Positions 11,094 through 24,334 of a stretch of DNA of 64,000 nt are shown piece after piece (the first letter of the stretch is position 1; each line of letters starts with the position of its first letter). Location: NCBI GenBank assembly GCA_947044405.1, contig CAMRHE010000011.1, positions 4,270,501 through 4,334,500 on the forward strand, read 5' to 3'. The notes beneath the pieces were generated by a model that worked only from the letters and a program-made list of their open reading frames with translations, had not been told where the DNA came from and did no database searches. Made by a program: the position numbers and the translations under genes. Source of the stretch: Leptodactylus fallax. Taxonomy: Eukaryota > Chordata > Amphibia > Anura > Leptodactylidae.

Positions 11094-11879
11094 TTAAAGT
11101 GTAACTAAACTTTCGGACAACTTTTGATTTTCTGGCAGTATTTGTGTCATAAATAAATTTTATAATATACTTTATTAACAAATTTTAAATCCTTTCTGTG
11201 AAATCTTGAATTTTTCAGTCTTTCCCTTGTTTCTGTATTGAGAGCTGTTTCTGCCTCTCACTAAATATTGCTGTGTATGGTGAACGAAAGTATGGGAGTA
11301 GGGGAGGGTCACTTGAAACAGTTATATCTCAGATATTATTAAGCATACAAACTTGCTTTTGGTGTCATATGAAAGAGGAGATTTTATATATCAGTGCTGT
11401 ATTATTTCCAAAGATATCACTGGTTGAAAACACAATCTGGATAAGGATATTGATATGTAGCTAAATAATACATATGATATAAAAATCCCAATATCAACTG
11501 TGTTTTCAACCAGTGATATCTCTGGAAATAATTTAGATAGCACTGATAGATAGTGTCATATGACAGAATAGAATCTCCTCTTTCATATGACACCAAAAGC
11601 AAGTTTTCAAGTTTTATAATGTCCGAGACATAACTGTAAGTGATCCTTCCCTACTCATTTTCTCTGCATCTTACACAGCCTCCAAGCCAGTACTCCATAC
11701 ACAGTATCAGTGAGAGGCAGAAACAGCTCTCAAAATAGAAACAAGAGAAATAGTGACAAAAATGCAGGAATTCACAGAAAGGATCCAAAATTTGTTAATA
11801 AAGAATATTACAAAACTTATTTATGACACAAATACTGCCAGAAAAGCAAAACTTGTCCGAAACTTTAGTTACACTTTAA
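11094..11879. mobile_element. 786-bp TTAA-flanked foldback element
   Basis: The left end TTAAAGTGTAACTAAACTTT is mirrored by AACTTTAGTTACACTTTAA at the right. Almost the entire element is an inverted repeat. TTTGGTGTCATATGAAAGAG (near 11358) pairs with its inverse near 11575. CAGTGATATC/GATATCACTGG pairs near 11510/11415, and TCTGCCTCTCACT near 11250 pairs with GTGAGAGGCAGA near 11711. The arms are about 390 bp with small indels and meet near 11485. No transposase. TTAA ends fit a Kolobok/T2-like or piggyBac-like MITE. Confidence 0.85.
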
Positions 11880-12035
11880 GGCTAAGGCCCCACGTAGCGG
11901 GCTGTAGTGAAAGATCGCTGTGGGAAAAACAGCGGCAGCAACACATTGTGGTTTTTCCCACAGCGCTTTTCACAGAAAGTCCACAGAGGTTTCAAAACCA
12001 CGGTAGTTATGCCACGTGGAGCCCTTTGCTTAAAT
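11880..12035. mobile_element. Foldback MITE, family C, abutting the TTAA element
   Basis: GGCTAAGGCCCCACGTAGCG begins at the last base shared with the preceding element's TTAAG. The internal hairpin is GCTGTGGGAAAAACAGCGGC against GTGGTTTTTCCCACAGCGC. The right end is GCCACGTGGAGCCC near 12013-12026. Short, noncoding. Confidence 0.6.
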
Positions 12036-12059
12036 TACAAACTACCCTGCATCCTTATA

Positions 12060-12314
12060 GAGGTACATCCACAGAAGATCTGTGGTAGTTCTCAAAGATG
12101 TTTGGAACAACCTCCTTGCCAAGTTCCTTCAAAAAGTGTGTATAATTGTTATTGTTTTGAAGGCAAAGGCTGGTCACGATGTGATTTAGATTTATCTTTT
12201 GTTCATTCACTTTATTTTGTTACTTAGCATAAATAAACCCTAAAATCTTCTATGAAATCATTCTTACTTTGCAACATTTTTTCCACATCAGTTCAAAACT
12301 TTTGTACAGTACTG
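12060..12314 (+). pseudogene. Tc1-like transposase C-terminal fragment and 3' inverted repeat
   Basis: About 12070-12165 reads, with shifts, like the last residues of a Tc1 transposase (DVWNNLPAKF, then KAKAGHDV). It is followed by a 3' terminal repeat ending CAAAACTTTTGTACAGTACTG at 12314. Tc1 elements with a CAGTACTGTGCAAAAGTTTT-type terminus are widespread in fish and frogs. The left half of the element, including all catalytic residues, is absent. Confidence 0.6.
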
Positions 12315-13208
12315 CATATAGTTGACTCTTCCCACATCAACAAAGTAGCATAGAGAAAATAGAGGAAAATATGTCTACACAATTATCAATGTATATAAAT
12401 AAAAAAGAGAAAAAAAATACAGGAAAAAAAAACACATTCAAATGGAAGGAACAAACAAATCACCCATACCCCCAATATGAAGCACTTTTTCCTGGTGGAG
12501 TAGAGTTAAGCCAGTACTACTAATATCATATTTATTCAACTATCCATATAATATTATTAGTACTGGCATTGCACATCTGTAATAGGACATGTTTTTTTCC
12601 ACAAAGTCATAATGTCTTTTTGATGTGATATGACAGGGTTAATGTCTTACTGATCAATCTATATGTATTTCTTGTTGTACATCTATAGGAGGGTCACTCT
12701 GTAGTTTTGTCTGTATTTCTGTATACTTTAATAATCAGTACATAAGCATTTGTTCAAATTCCTGTCCCATAAATGGTCATGTTATAAGCTGACCACTCAG
12801 CCCATAAGTTCAGCCCCTCATTCTCCCCAAAGGTGCTATAAAAACCACATGCCTATCCTGTACCAGGTTGCCCCCACCAGTTTCATGTCCCCCTCCAGGT
12901 TTTCCCCACAGTTTCATGTCCCCCTGGGTAGACTCCACAGTATACAGTATATCAAACAAAGGAAAAAAAAATTATATTCACCTCTACTGCACCCGGATGA
13001 TGCAGTTGAGTTGAAGTTGTGACATACTGGGGCAGCCTGCAGCCATTGTCCTGAACAGCGGGACAGCACTCTAAATGTTGGACTCTCTTGCTGTTCCAAG
13101 AGGGCCCTCGCTACCATAGGGCATGATGCAAGTGTACTATTTGCCTTATTGTTAAAGCAGCCCCGAGGGTTCCTTTCATAGTAGCTTATGTTTGATATAG
13201 TTCTTACA
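12315..13208. other. Unassigned; short repeat at 12878-12925
   Basis: No gene is supported. CAGTTTCATGTCCCCCT occurs twice about 36 bases apart (12878-12925), a short tandem duplication. The rest is AT-rich or mixed sequence without terminal repeats. Confidence 0.5.
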
Positions 13209-13210
13209 TA

Positions 13211-14060
<850 letters not shown>

Positions 14061-14062
14061 TA

Positions 14063-14960
14063 TGCATGTGTGTGTTGGTACAAGCCCCTACAAGCTCATG
14101 TACATCTATGTGAATAGCAGTGCCATGGTTATCTATATAGCTTTGATGTGTGTAGTTTTAATCATTATTTTGATTTTATTGACTTTTATTTTTTATTTTT
14201 GATTGGTCTGATATTAAATTCCTTTTTTCACTTTTTTTCCAAATTTGCTATTTACAATGTTAATGAGCTTGCCAGTTACTAACTCAACTCATATTAACCT
14301 TAAATTGTAGATGACCGTTGACAAAGGTCGAGAATTTGACCAAGACATTCGGTAATATGGAATGCCATCTTATTGTGAAATATTAACTGCCTAATCCATG
14401 TCTGGCCAATGCCGTAATTTTGCATTTACTTTTAAATACTAAACACATACTGGGGAGTGCTATGAATTTTCTACTTTGTGATATTGGTGGTTTATACTCT
14501 TTTCAAGCATCCCAGTAAGACTGAGTGTTCCACAATTTTTCTATTTTGATTTATAATATGTACAGATCCACTGGGTATCAGTGCCAAATGTTATAAAAAT
14601 TGTTTAATATTAAAAAAGCATTAAACATTAAGTAAAATCATTAAAGTGGGCCATACTTCACAACTTATAACAATGGTTAATATTATAGAGAAATAATTGA
14701 GCTTCTCCATTCCAGTCTAAAAATCTAAGTGAGGCGTGATTTCCCTTCCAGGTCTGCACTAAGTAAAACACACTACAAACAAATCTGTCTCTTGGGAGTT
14801 GTGGCTGCTTGAATGGTCATTGAGACCTTGCCAGTTTTTGCAGTTTACCAGCAATACATGCAAATTATTACACATTCTCAAATGCTAGCCATAATAAGTG
14901 TTTGACATTTGTACATGACCCCTGCATAAATAAACCCTTGTAATGAGACCTTTCTGTGTA
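14063..14960. other. Unassigned AT-rich sequence
   Basis: About 900 bases without recognisable coding or terminal repeats. No feature is supported. Confidence 0.6.
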
Positions 14961-14964
14961 CTTT

Positions 14965-16447
14965 AGCATGAGGGTAACAGACACTGTTCTCTCCTGGTTC
15001 TCCTCTTATCTCTCTGATCGCACTTTTTGTGTATCATTTGCGGGCTCTGTTTCTTCCCCTTGCCGTTGGGGTTCCTCAGGGCTCGGTCCTAGGTCCCCTG
15101 CTCTTCTCCCTCTACACAGCCCCCACTGGACAAACCATCACTAGATTTGGCTTCTGGTACCATATTTATGCTGATGACACCCAATTATATACGTCATCCC
15201 GTGACATCACCCCTGCACTAATACAGAACACCAGTGATTGCCTCTCGGCTGTCTCAAATATCATGTCTTCGCTTTATCTGAAACTGAATCTCTCAAAGAG
15301 TGAACTACTGCTGTTTCCACCATCTAATAGATCTGTCCCTGGTATCTCCATTGCAGTCTCTAGCCTTACCATAACTCCTAGGCAGTATGCCCGCTGCCTC
15401 GGGATTTTGTTTGACTCAGACCTTTCCTTCACCCCCCATATCCAATCACTCGCACACTCATGTCATCTCTACCTCAAAAACATCTCCAGAATCCGCCCTT
15501 TCCTTACCACAAATACACTGAAGATGCTTATTGTTGCCCTGATTCACTCTCGCCTTGACTACGGTAACTCCTTACTAATCGGTCTTTCCCTTACTAAACT
15601 CTCCCCTCTACAATCTATTCTGAATGCGGCGGCCAGGCTCATCTATCAGTCTAGACGCTACAGCGATGCCTCCGGTCTGTGTCAGTCACTTCATTGGCTG
15701 CCTATTCAATACAGAATACAATATAAACTTATCACCCTCATTCACAAGGCTCTCCATAATGCTGCACCTCCCTACATTTCCTCCCTCATCTCTGTCTATC
15801 ACCCAACCCGTACTCTCCGTTCACTCAATGACCTAAGACTAACATCCTCTATTATCAGAACCTCCCACGCTCGTATACAAGACTTCTCCCGAGTTGCACC
15901 ACTTCTCTGGAATGCTCTATCCCGGACTATTAGATTAACCACCAATTTCCACAGCTTCAAGCATAAACTAAAGACATATCTTTTCAGACAGGCCTATCAC
16001 AACTCCTAATGTAAACCCTTCTGTAGTTAGAATCCCTAAAACATACCCTCCTCTGTTGATGCTCCAACATTACCTCACAGGATATGATGCCGTATCAGAC
16101 TAACTTTATATGTCCAGGCACCATCTGCACGTTAAAGGACACGACTGATGATGGCTCATACAGCTTTATATATGGGTAATGACAGTAACCTCTATTACAG
16201 AATTGTCTGACCATTGTACAAACAATGCTACGTCTGTTGCCGCCCCTGCTACCTACTGTGTCACCCCCTCTACCTCATAGATTGTAAGCTCTTGCGAGCA
16301 GGGCCCTCAGTCCCAGTGTGTGAATTGAATATTTCTTTGTAATGTATCTTTTTTGTCAGTACTTGAACCCTACAAATTGTACAGTGCTGCGGAATATGTT
16401 GGCACTATATAAATAAAAATTTTTATTATTATTATTATTATTATTAT
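14965..16447 (+). mobile_element. L2-type LINE, 5'-truncated
   Basis: It begins inside the RT domain and runs through the end of ORF2 (stop at 16007-16009), a ~410-bp 3' UTR and a (TTA)n tail at 16422-16447. The 3' UTR has ATTGTAAGCTCTTGCGAGCA and GTACAGTGCTGCGGAATATG, the wording typical of frog L2/CR1-type LINEs. Two further pieces of the same family lie at 23279-23505 and 24335-25680. No clear target-site duplication is visible. Confidence 0.88.
15029..16009 (+). pseudogene. L2-type LINE reverse transcriptase, C-terminal 326 aa
   Basis: The open frame encodes the RT palm and thumb. [13 protein letters not shown] (residues 14-26) is the conserved RT motif, and YADD at residues 47-50 is the catalytic aspartate pair. 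The C-terminus [14 protein letters not shown] is the usual end of L2 ORF2, so the stop is authentic. Upstream, 14968-15050 ([16 protein letters not shown]) is in another frame. Compared with the minus-strand copy near 25460, this copy lacks about 8 bases (TCTTCCCC) there, which breaks the frame. The endonuclease and the first catalytic Asp are missing by 5' truncation. As a nuclear target-primed RT it would be inactive. Confidence 0.85.
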
Positions 16448-16574
16448 AGCTAGAAATCTTATATTTTTAAATGTAATGTCCAGAATAATAAATACGTATA
16501 ATAAAAGTGATACTAAGCAGGATATAAAATCATTTGGATGTCTGTGTTGCATTCTTTAGATGTATGCACATGTT

Positions 16575-17035
16575 TTAAAGGGGTTTTTTAGTGTCACATA
16601 AATATTGTTTACTCACTGTATACTAGAAAAATTTGCCTAGGGTCCCATGCACACATCCATAATTTTATCAGCAATTGCGGGTAAGAGTACAGACCTATAC
16701 ATTTCTATCAGCTCATACACACGTCTGTAATTTTTGTGGATGTCTGTTTGGGCCATAGACAGGGTCTGCAAATTATGAAACATGATTTATATTTGTCTGT
16801 ATTTGTGACACAGAGAAGTGTAGTGGATCTATACAAGTCATTTTGTGGATCTGTGATTGCGGATAACATACTGACATGTTTTTTGAGGATTGCTGATCAA
16901 TATTTGCAGACAGCAAAACCACTACAGTCATGTGCAGGAGGCCTAACTGGTCACATCTTATATACATTCACTGATGGCAAAACTATATCTTTCTATTTGA
17001 GGAAAACCAGCAACATCAATGCACAAATATATTGT
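16575..17035. repeat. Partial TTAA-type left end and foldback remnant
   Basis: TTAAAGGGGTTTTTTAG at 16575 matches the T2-like consensus left end (TTAAAGGRR). GGTCCCATGCACACATCC at 16640 starts a second, hAT-like style repeat with CATACACACGTCTGTAATTT at 16714. No matching right ends were found. Confidence 0.4.
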
Positions 17036-18112
17036 TGATGGAGATCTGAATTAAAAAACAAAAATGTAAAAAACTAATTTCGTGCAGATTGTGGTTTTGT
17101 ATATTGAAACACTCTGCTATAGCAAGTCTGGTTCAACACTAGAAAGTGTTTATTCCTACGAAATAAAAAATGACATGTTATAAAGGATTTTGAAGATATC
17201 CAGCAGTAGTTTATTAGGAACTAGAAAAACTCATTACTTTCTAGTTTTACCAATTTCATACTTGTTTACTCATGAAATAAAAATATATTTCTTCCAATAT
17301 ACCCCCAAAATAACATCTTGTTTATTCAGCTAAAGCATATGATACTTGGTTGATTTCTTCAAGCATGTAAATCGATCCAGACATCAGTAAAGGAGCATTA
17401 CATGCAGCATTTATTTGACTATTTGCCATCACATCTCACGCTATGACCTTAATAGACACTGTGTGTTAGGACTCACTAAACTATAATGTTTTCTATGTAT
17501 CTTCATTCATGAAAAATCCCATCCGATGTAAATCAGTCTATAATATTGAATATCTGCTAAGCTGAAAGAACTGTTCCATCTGAAGGATTGTTGTTCCATC
17601 ATCAAAAGATCTCAGATGGAATAGGTTCTGTAGCATAGCACAGATTTATACCCATAGGACTGTAATTTTTCTAAATTCCTAAAAATGATTGTCATAAGGT
17701 CAGGACACTAAATTTAAACAATATGAGAACATTTCTTTTACTGTCATATGCATTATCCACAGAAGACATATCATAGTACAGGAGGGAATGACGGTTGAAG
17801 GCTTTACTGTGTAATCCAATAAGAGACTAGGTCAAGTCTACAAGCAAGAATGTACATTTAGTCAATAAGCCAGTTCCCTGCCTCACTTTCTTTCATAGTG
17901 CCCTCCAAGATGATGGCAACACTGTCTAAAGCACATAGCATAATTTTCCATGTCCAACTTATACACCCTTGGTAGTGTTTGCTAAAAGTTTCATAACCCA
18001 GTAATAATCACAAAATTTACAGGTATAGCCATTTTTAACTTGCATCTGATAACTCACTGCCCTGTGATAACTCAGAAAAAAGCTTTTGAAAGCAATGGAA
18101 AAAAGTAAAGTT
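17036..18112. other. Unassigned AT-rich sequence
   Basis: About 1.1 kb; no coding, repeat or RNA feature that I can support. Confidence 0.6.
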
Positions 18113-18335
18113 AGGCTGAGGCCCCATGTTGCAGAAACGCAGCTTTTTTTGCTGTAGATTTTGCTGCAGTTTCTGAGGCAAAGCCAATAGTGGATTGAGC
18201 AGTAGGGAGAAGTATTTGAACTTCCTATATATTTCCCATTCCTTTTGTAGCCACTTTTGGCTTTGCCTCAATAAACCACAAAATCTGCAGCTAAAATAAG
18301 CTGCATTTCCATAACATCGGGCCTCAGTCTGAGGC
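18113..18335. mobile_element. Foldback MITE, family C
   Basis: GGCTGAGGCCCCATGTTGCA at the left is mirrored by AACATCGGGCCTCAGTC at the right. Inside, TTGCTGTAGATTTTGCTGCAG and TTGAGGCAAAGCC-type arms pair around a ~60-nt centre. Another left end of the same family starts at 18331 (GAGGCTGGGGCCCCTCGTGG) and stops near 18385. Confidence 0.7.
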
Positions 18336-19367
18336 TGGGGCCCCTCGTGGCGTAAACGCCGCAGCAAATCTAGCGAATCCCATCTACACATCTACACTAA
18401 TGGTCAAATTTCACAATATTCCATGTCTGTCTCCCTGCAAATAGATTATGATGCATTAAAGGTTTTCTGGTTGCATAAGATGTAAATAAATAGTTCAAAT
18501 TAAAATGACAATGTGTAATGAGAAGCTCAGCATTATTTCTTGGACAATATACTGTAAATGCACTGGTGTATTCTACATTTTTCATCTGTGCTGCAATACC
18601 AGACGCAGTGAACAACTGTTTCTAGAAAAAAAACATTTACATTTCAGGCAACCTCTTTATCCTCCTTCTCTTCACTGCTCATCTGTATACATATGACATC
18701 ATAAAAAACATGAAGCAGTTGTAACATGTCTGTTTTCTATTCTGGTTTCAGAATAATATGCATAATTTATGGAAATAGATCCCATACCTATAAAAAGTCC
18801 CTGTTGGTGTTGTTTAGAAGTGCATATCTTCATTTGTACAAATCGTAATTTGTTATATCTTGTTCTTGCATTAAATATTGACTACCATGCTTTGTTAATG
18901 AATGATATCAGCAACAAGCTTCTTAATAGTGATTGAATGTATTCCAAATTTGTCTCAAGACTCAATTATTTGTCTTGTTTAGTTAAATTGTACTTATTAG
19001 TGCAGTTCCCTTAATTGATCAAGTTAAAGTTCCCCTTTTAGACTGAGGCCCCATGCAGCTTTTTTTTGTTGCAAATTTTGCTGCTTTTCTTTTTTAGCCA
19101 AAGCCAAGAATGTAAAATATATAGCTGAAATACTAGGGATTGTACAAAATCAGACAAAAGAAAAAAATAGACAACTAAAACTCAGCGTTAACTACATTAG
19201 TTAAAACCCAAAATCAAATAGGTGAATTGGATATAAAATCCTCTGCCCCTGCAGAGTATGTAGGCTATAGTTTATTATAAAACATGGGAGGATGGAACTG
19301 ATACCTGCTGAGTTTGCATATCCAAAATTCACAGCATGTGAATCATATTAATATTCACTAAGGCTGG
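18336..19367. other. Mostly unassigned; two family C end fragments
   Basis: 18336-18385 and 19041-19085 (GACTGAGGCCCCATGCAGC) are left-end fragments of family C. The remainder is AT-rich with no supported feature. Confidence 0.5.
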
Positions 19368-19555
19368 GGCTACACATAGCGTAAACGTCACAATTTTGTT
19401 GCGGCGTTTTACAGTAACTGCAAAGTGGATGGGATTGTGGCTAATTCCATTCACACATTGCAGAAAAATATCCGCAGCGGATATGCTGTGATTTCAAAAA
19501 TGCTTGCATTTTTGTAAATCGCAGCATGTCAATTGTACATATAATATTAGCTATA
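19368..19555. mobile_element. Foldback MITE fragment, family C
   Basis: GGCTGGGGCTACACATAGCG, then GCGGCGTTTTACAGTAACTG and ATATCCGCAGCGGATATGCTG with an AAATGCTTGCATTT hairpin. The same words in reverse order occur at 52700-52910. No right terminus. Confidence 0.6.
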
Positions 19556-22232
19556 AGTCTAAGTACAGATGGCCTGAAAGGAAAAGTGATCAGATACCAC
19601 TTGTCTCAAGAATGGTGGGGTGGTCAAGCACAGCTTGTAAATAATTGAGATATGGTATTAATATTTCATATAAACAGAATAATAATTCAAACATTCATCT
19701 GTAGATTTAGTGGTTTAAGTAAAATACTTGAATTTAATCTAAAGAAAACCCAAACCATCAAGAAACTTAAACCATTCATGCAGCTATAGGGCTCCATTCA
19801 CTCAGTGAAAGTCAACTACACTACTCCATACAAAGATAAAAAATACACTAGTATATTTTATACCATGGAAACCTATTAGAGGTGTATCACAATGTATGTC
19901 TATACAGCGGAATACATTACAGCCTTGCATTAGAGATATATATCAGGAGATCTTCCCAACTTGCACTTCCAGTATAGGCTCTAAATGAAAGTCTTCTGTA
20001 TCTACAAGAAGATATACTCTGTTTATTACCCAACGCCCAAGTGTAAGCATAAAAGAAGCTGCCTTACTCCATCCATTAATAAAGTATAGGGATTAATTCA
20101 TTTGATAAGTGGTCATTTTATTCCAATTGTGATATACCATTGTCTAGTTTATACATACTCACTCACATTAGACACTTGAGATTAAAAGAAACAGATTTCT
20201 CTGGGAATAGAAAACAGCTGAACATGCACTTCCTATGAGAAATGTTATTTCACTGTCAATGTACAATTAGGTAGGGAATCAGATTTGGGAAGATTCAATT
20301 ATATTTAGAAGGATTACAAAGGCAAGAAAGGGAGGTGCATATAGAAAACCTAAAGGCAGTTATTTTTGCAGCTTTATGTTAGAACATGCTGAAATGCTAA
20401 AAAGTCCCTGTGCAAAACAGTACCATCCACAAAGTGCAAATAAAGGGGTACCTCATGCACATGGGATGACCACATGCCCATATATTCTACAATGATAGTA
20501 GCAAAATCCTAATGCCATCCTAGTGCATTCTATGTACAGTGTCAATGGCAGTCCCTGTGTATACCACCCACATGCCTCCCTCATGTGCACTGAAAGCCAC
20601 AAGCCCTTTCATACAAAGTCCAAGTCCCATGATTCTAGAAATAGTGTCAGCCTATATAGTGTAAAAATACTCTCCCTCTTCTCTGTATTCACCTTCTCAT
20701 TGTGACTCCTAGTGTGATAGACATGATAGGGATACTAAGGACTGAACCTGTAATTTGGCACAGTCCTCATGAATCTCGGACTCTTAGAGGTTCACCACCT
20801 GCCTGCATTCTCTTCCCATGCATAGTAATTTCTCCCTTCTTGGTTTGCCAATATCAAAGTGTAATAGGGCTCCCTGTATAGCTTAACACTTATTAGATTT
20901 ATATTATAGTGAGCAATTTCCATTTATTTAGAGTACTCAGTGTACTACCTGACCCTTTTCTATGTTTTGTCAACACAAAAAACCTCTGTATATTTTTATA
21001 CTATAAAATACAGGTATCAGAGAATGTGCAGTAAGTAGTATTATTAGCAGATGGATCCAAAACCATTAATGCCGCGCTTAATTTCTTAAACACTCTTTAT
21101 GTCGTAACTCGTGAGTAATGAGTCAGATATTCTAGAAGTGGATTTGGTTATTTTTCCTTTTTTGGGAGGTGACTTCTTTTTTGCTGATTAACGAGCGACC
21201 TACTTATTAATTTCTTGTCATCATCACACTTCCTGGGTGTAAAATATTAATGTTTCTTCCTGTTCTGATGAAGATTAAGCATCATTTGTCAGTATCTGTT
21301 AATAGGCAAACAGCTATTTGGTAATGAAATCCAGTACCAATTAGAGGTAGTGACTGGTCTGAGGCTGGCTGCAGTACAAAGCACTGTGCTCGGAGAATGA
21401 CCTCGGGCTATGGCAGCTTCTGTACTTACATGCCACATTCTTGTCTAGCATGACTCAGAAAGCATACACCTCACTACCTTTACACAATGAATCACAGAAT
21501 TCTTTTCTCTCTTGGGTTAAATTTAATATAATAATTTGTAGACTTATCATGTGATCATCTATATTTAGAAAGTGCTACCCCCTACACTCACCTAGTACTG
21601 CATTCGCTTCATTTATGTCATTGTTGAAACATAACCCATTGCTGTGTGTGGTCAGTTATGGATTCCCTATAGATCAAGAAAAAAATCTGTTGCTCTGCAA
21701 ACACTTGCAGAATCCTGAAGGTACACTATGTACTACAAGGTTTTTCCAGGAAACCTGAAGCAGCTGGTCATCACTTTTCTTTCCAATCTGTGTGCTCTGG
21801 AAATAAGTAAATATATAGTTGTTACTGAGCTGGTTGACCTCAATACATGAAGAAGAATTGGTCCTATAACAAAAAAAAATGACATTGTGCTCTCTATTAT
21901 CATTTATTTCATTACTTAGAATTATTTAGTAAATTTTATTATTGTTTTGCATGGATATTTTAAAGTTGTTATTTTGACATTAGAAATTAGGCCCCTAAAC
22001 TGCCACCAACCTGTTATCCAGAACCATAACAGACTGTCAATGACATTTCTCTACTGGTTGCATCACAAGCCAAAGCGGCTGCAAGTGCACTGAAGCAAGG
22101 TATATTGGCAAGGTATACTGGCTTTGGCTTCAAATGTGCTCTGCATATGTGCTAGATGTCACTGAAGGTAGCGTGGCAAGGAGCAGGGCAGGCCAGCAGA
22201 CCTTCTCCATAAAGTGGCTTGAGTTTGTATGA
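19556..22232. other. Unique-looking intergenic sequence
   Basis: About 2.7 kb with no recognisable mobile element or exon. 21050-21340 is less repetitive and richer in TAAT and CCAAT words than its surroundings; see findings for its possible status as a conserved noncoding element. Confidence 0.5.
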
Positions 22233-23024
22233 TTAAAGGGGTTTTCCGATCAAAAAGTATTTTTTGAAAAAAAGGTCTGTTATTGCTTTTAATGGGTTAA
22301 TAAAGTGCACCCAAATACCTTTAGCAGTGTTTTGAGTGATTTCTGGGTTTCTCTGGGAGCTCCTGCCATCCTCTGCATTTGTTTACATTGTGTAGCTTCC
22401 TGTGTAGCTTCCACACTACCTCCTTCTTACTTTCCCCTTTCCTCTCTCACTGCCTTACACCCCCCTCCCTATCTCCCTAGCTATCCTGCTCACTACTAGC
22501 CCTTCCCAACTAACTAACTCAGCCCCCTACTCCATCATACTTACCTGTCTTCCTCTCTTCCTCTTTAGACTTCCCTTCTGGAACGGCTTCTCCTTTTCTT
22601 TCGCTCTCCTGCCTGTGCAGTAGAGATGGCACCTCTGATGGTGCGTGCACAGACCAGAAGTGCCTCTGACGCCTGTGCAGTAGAGATGGAGTGCTATCTC
22701 TACTGCACATGTGTCGGAGGCACCTCTGGCCTGCGCAAGCGCTAGCAGAGTTAAAGAAGAGGAGGAGCCGTTCCCAGAGAGGAAGACACGTAAGTATGAT
22801 GTGGTGGAGAGGGGGCGAGCATTCATGATGTTCCATTTCAGAAACGGGGAAACAAAACTTCATCAGATTATCAGAAAGTGTGCCTGGGGCAGTCACATTA
22901 CCGCCCTGGCGTTCGAGGTAGTTATAAATTTTTTTTAAACAAAGTAAATTAGAAGATAGGTGGGGGGAGGAAGGGAGTTTAGTTTAGGGGTTCATTTTTA
23001 TTTTATCCTGGACAACCACTTTAA
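22233..23024. mobile_element. 792-bp TTAA-flanked foldback element (T2/Kolobok-like)
   Basis: It starts TTAAAGGGGTTTTCC, an exact fit to the T2-type TTAAAGGRR start, and ends ATCCTGGACAACCACTTTAA. The core 22540-22800 folds back: CATACTTACCTGTCTTCC against GGAAGACACGTAAGTATG, with repeated CTGTGCAGTAGAGATGG words at 22613 and 22673. A related right half lies at 57735-57973. Chance ORFs through the pyrimidine-rich core are not genes. Confidence 0.8.
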
Positions 23025-23278
23025 TACCTCATGTATGGTTCCAGTAAAAGTTCCATGAATATTCCACCAACATTCCTTTACTACTGAAGTAGTTGCTGCA
23101 CCTCCATCAGCATTAAACTGCCTTTTACTAATAAATAGAAATGGCCGATTGAAACCAAAGATGTAAGATCAATTTTCTATTGCTAGATAATATTAACCAA
23201 TTTCGGACCACACGTTAACTATATACGTCCAAGCAATTCACTCTTAACCCTGCAAGGATGTACCTGTATGTCCTTGCA

Positions 23279-23505
23279 GTGTCTGTTGCCGCCCCTGCTA
23301 CCTCCTGTGTCTCCCTCTCTACCTCATTTACCTCATAGATTGTAAGCTCTTGCAAGCAAGGCCCTCAGTCCCAGTGTGTGAATTCAATATTTCTTTGTAA
23401 TGTATCTTTTTTGTCAGTACTTGAACCCTACAAATTGTACAGTGCTGCGGAATATGTTGGCGCTATATAAATAAAATGTATTATTATTATTATTATTATT
23501 ATTAT
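23279..23505 (+). mobile_element. L2-type LINE 3' UTR piece with (TTA)n tail
   Basis: It matches 16231-16447 of the L2 copy at 15 kb nearly base for base from GTCTGTTGCCGCCCCTGC to the (TTA)n run. The piece begins exactly where the minus-strand L2 piece at 24335-25680 stops, to within about 4 bases of the family sequence. That suggests the two were one insertion. Confidence 0.85.
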
Positions 23506-24334
23506 CCATGACACCAAAGGGTCAGACATGTTGAAGTCTTATATGGTTAATCCCTTTTCCACCCACATCTATCATCGGAGTTAGGAGGACCAAAAACACA
23601 TCTTGTTGATTAATTCTGCTAAAATTGGCAGGTTTGGCTGACTTGTATGGACATCTTAAGACAAAAAAAATCATCTAAGGAATATTTTGCAGGAAGTTAT
23701 GGAATTCTTCATACAGTATTATTCAGTAAGTTTAGTTATCTTCAAAGGTAGCAGATAAACAAGAAGAAACAAGAGAAAGGTAACAAGTCTTCAGGCTAGA
23801 GGAACTATGCTCCAGTCATATTAAGTCACAATAAAAACAAGGAAGGAAATAAGTATTATACTAAACTTAAAACAAGTATGATGGCAAGTTTAAACTGAAC
23901 TGCTAATGGATTCAAGATCTAAAATAAATACAGTAATGTTTCAAGCATGATGGAAAGTAGCAATAAAGGGCGAACAAAGTGTGTGTTTTACATTTATGTC
24001 AGAATCACAAAAAAACTATGTGCTATTCAATTTCTATTTACCAAGTACTTAAGCATGTTATAGCTTTACACATTGTTTAATGATTAAACATTACATTGTG
24101 GAATACTACACTGCATTGAGTTTCATTTTATTTTACAAAATGAAAAAGTCCTGATTTTATGTGATTATTTGAAATCTGCAATAATAAAAGTATTCATAAT
24201 AAATGATTCTAGAAAATAGAAAAAAAAAAGCAATTTCAATAGATTTACCCATAGTCTTACCAATGTCGTCAAATCATGCTGACCTGCCATCCAATGATTC
24301 ACTGTACTAGGGTTAGATCACTGAATTTTATAAT
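23506..24334. other. Unassigned spacer, probably inverted with the L2 tail
   Basis: 829 bases of AT-rich sequence lying between the two L2 pieces. No coding capacity or repeats are evident. Confidence 0.5.

Noticed and set aside
22519..22938. Overlapping ORFs up to 125 aa on both strands
   Set aside because: They lie inside the foldback core of a TTAA element; both strands read open because the arms are inverted copies.
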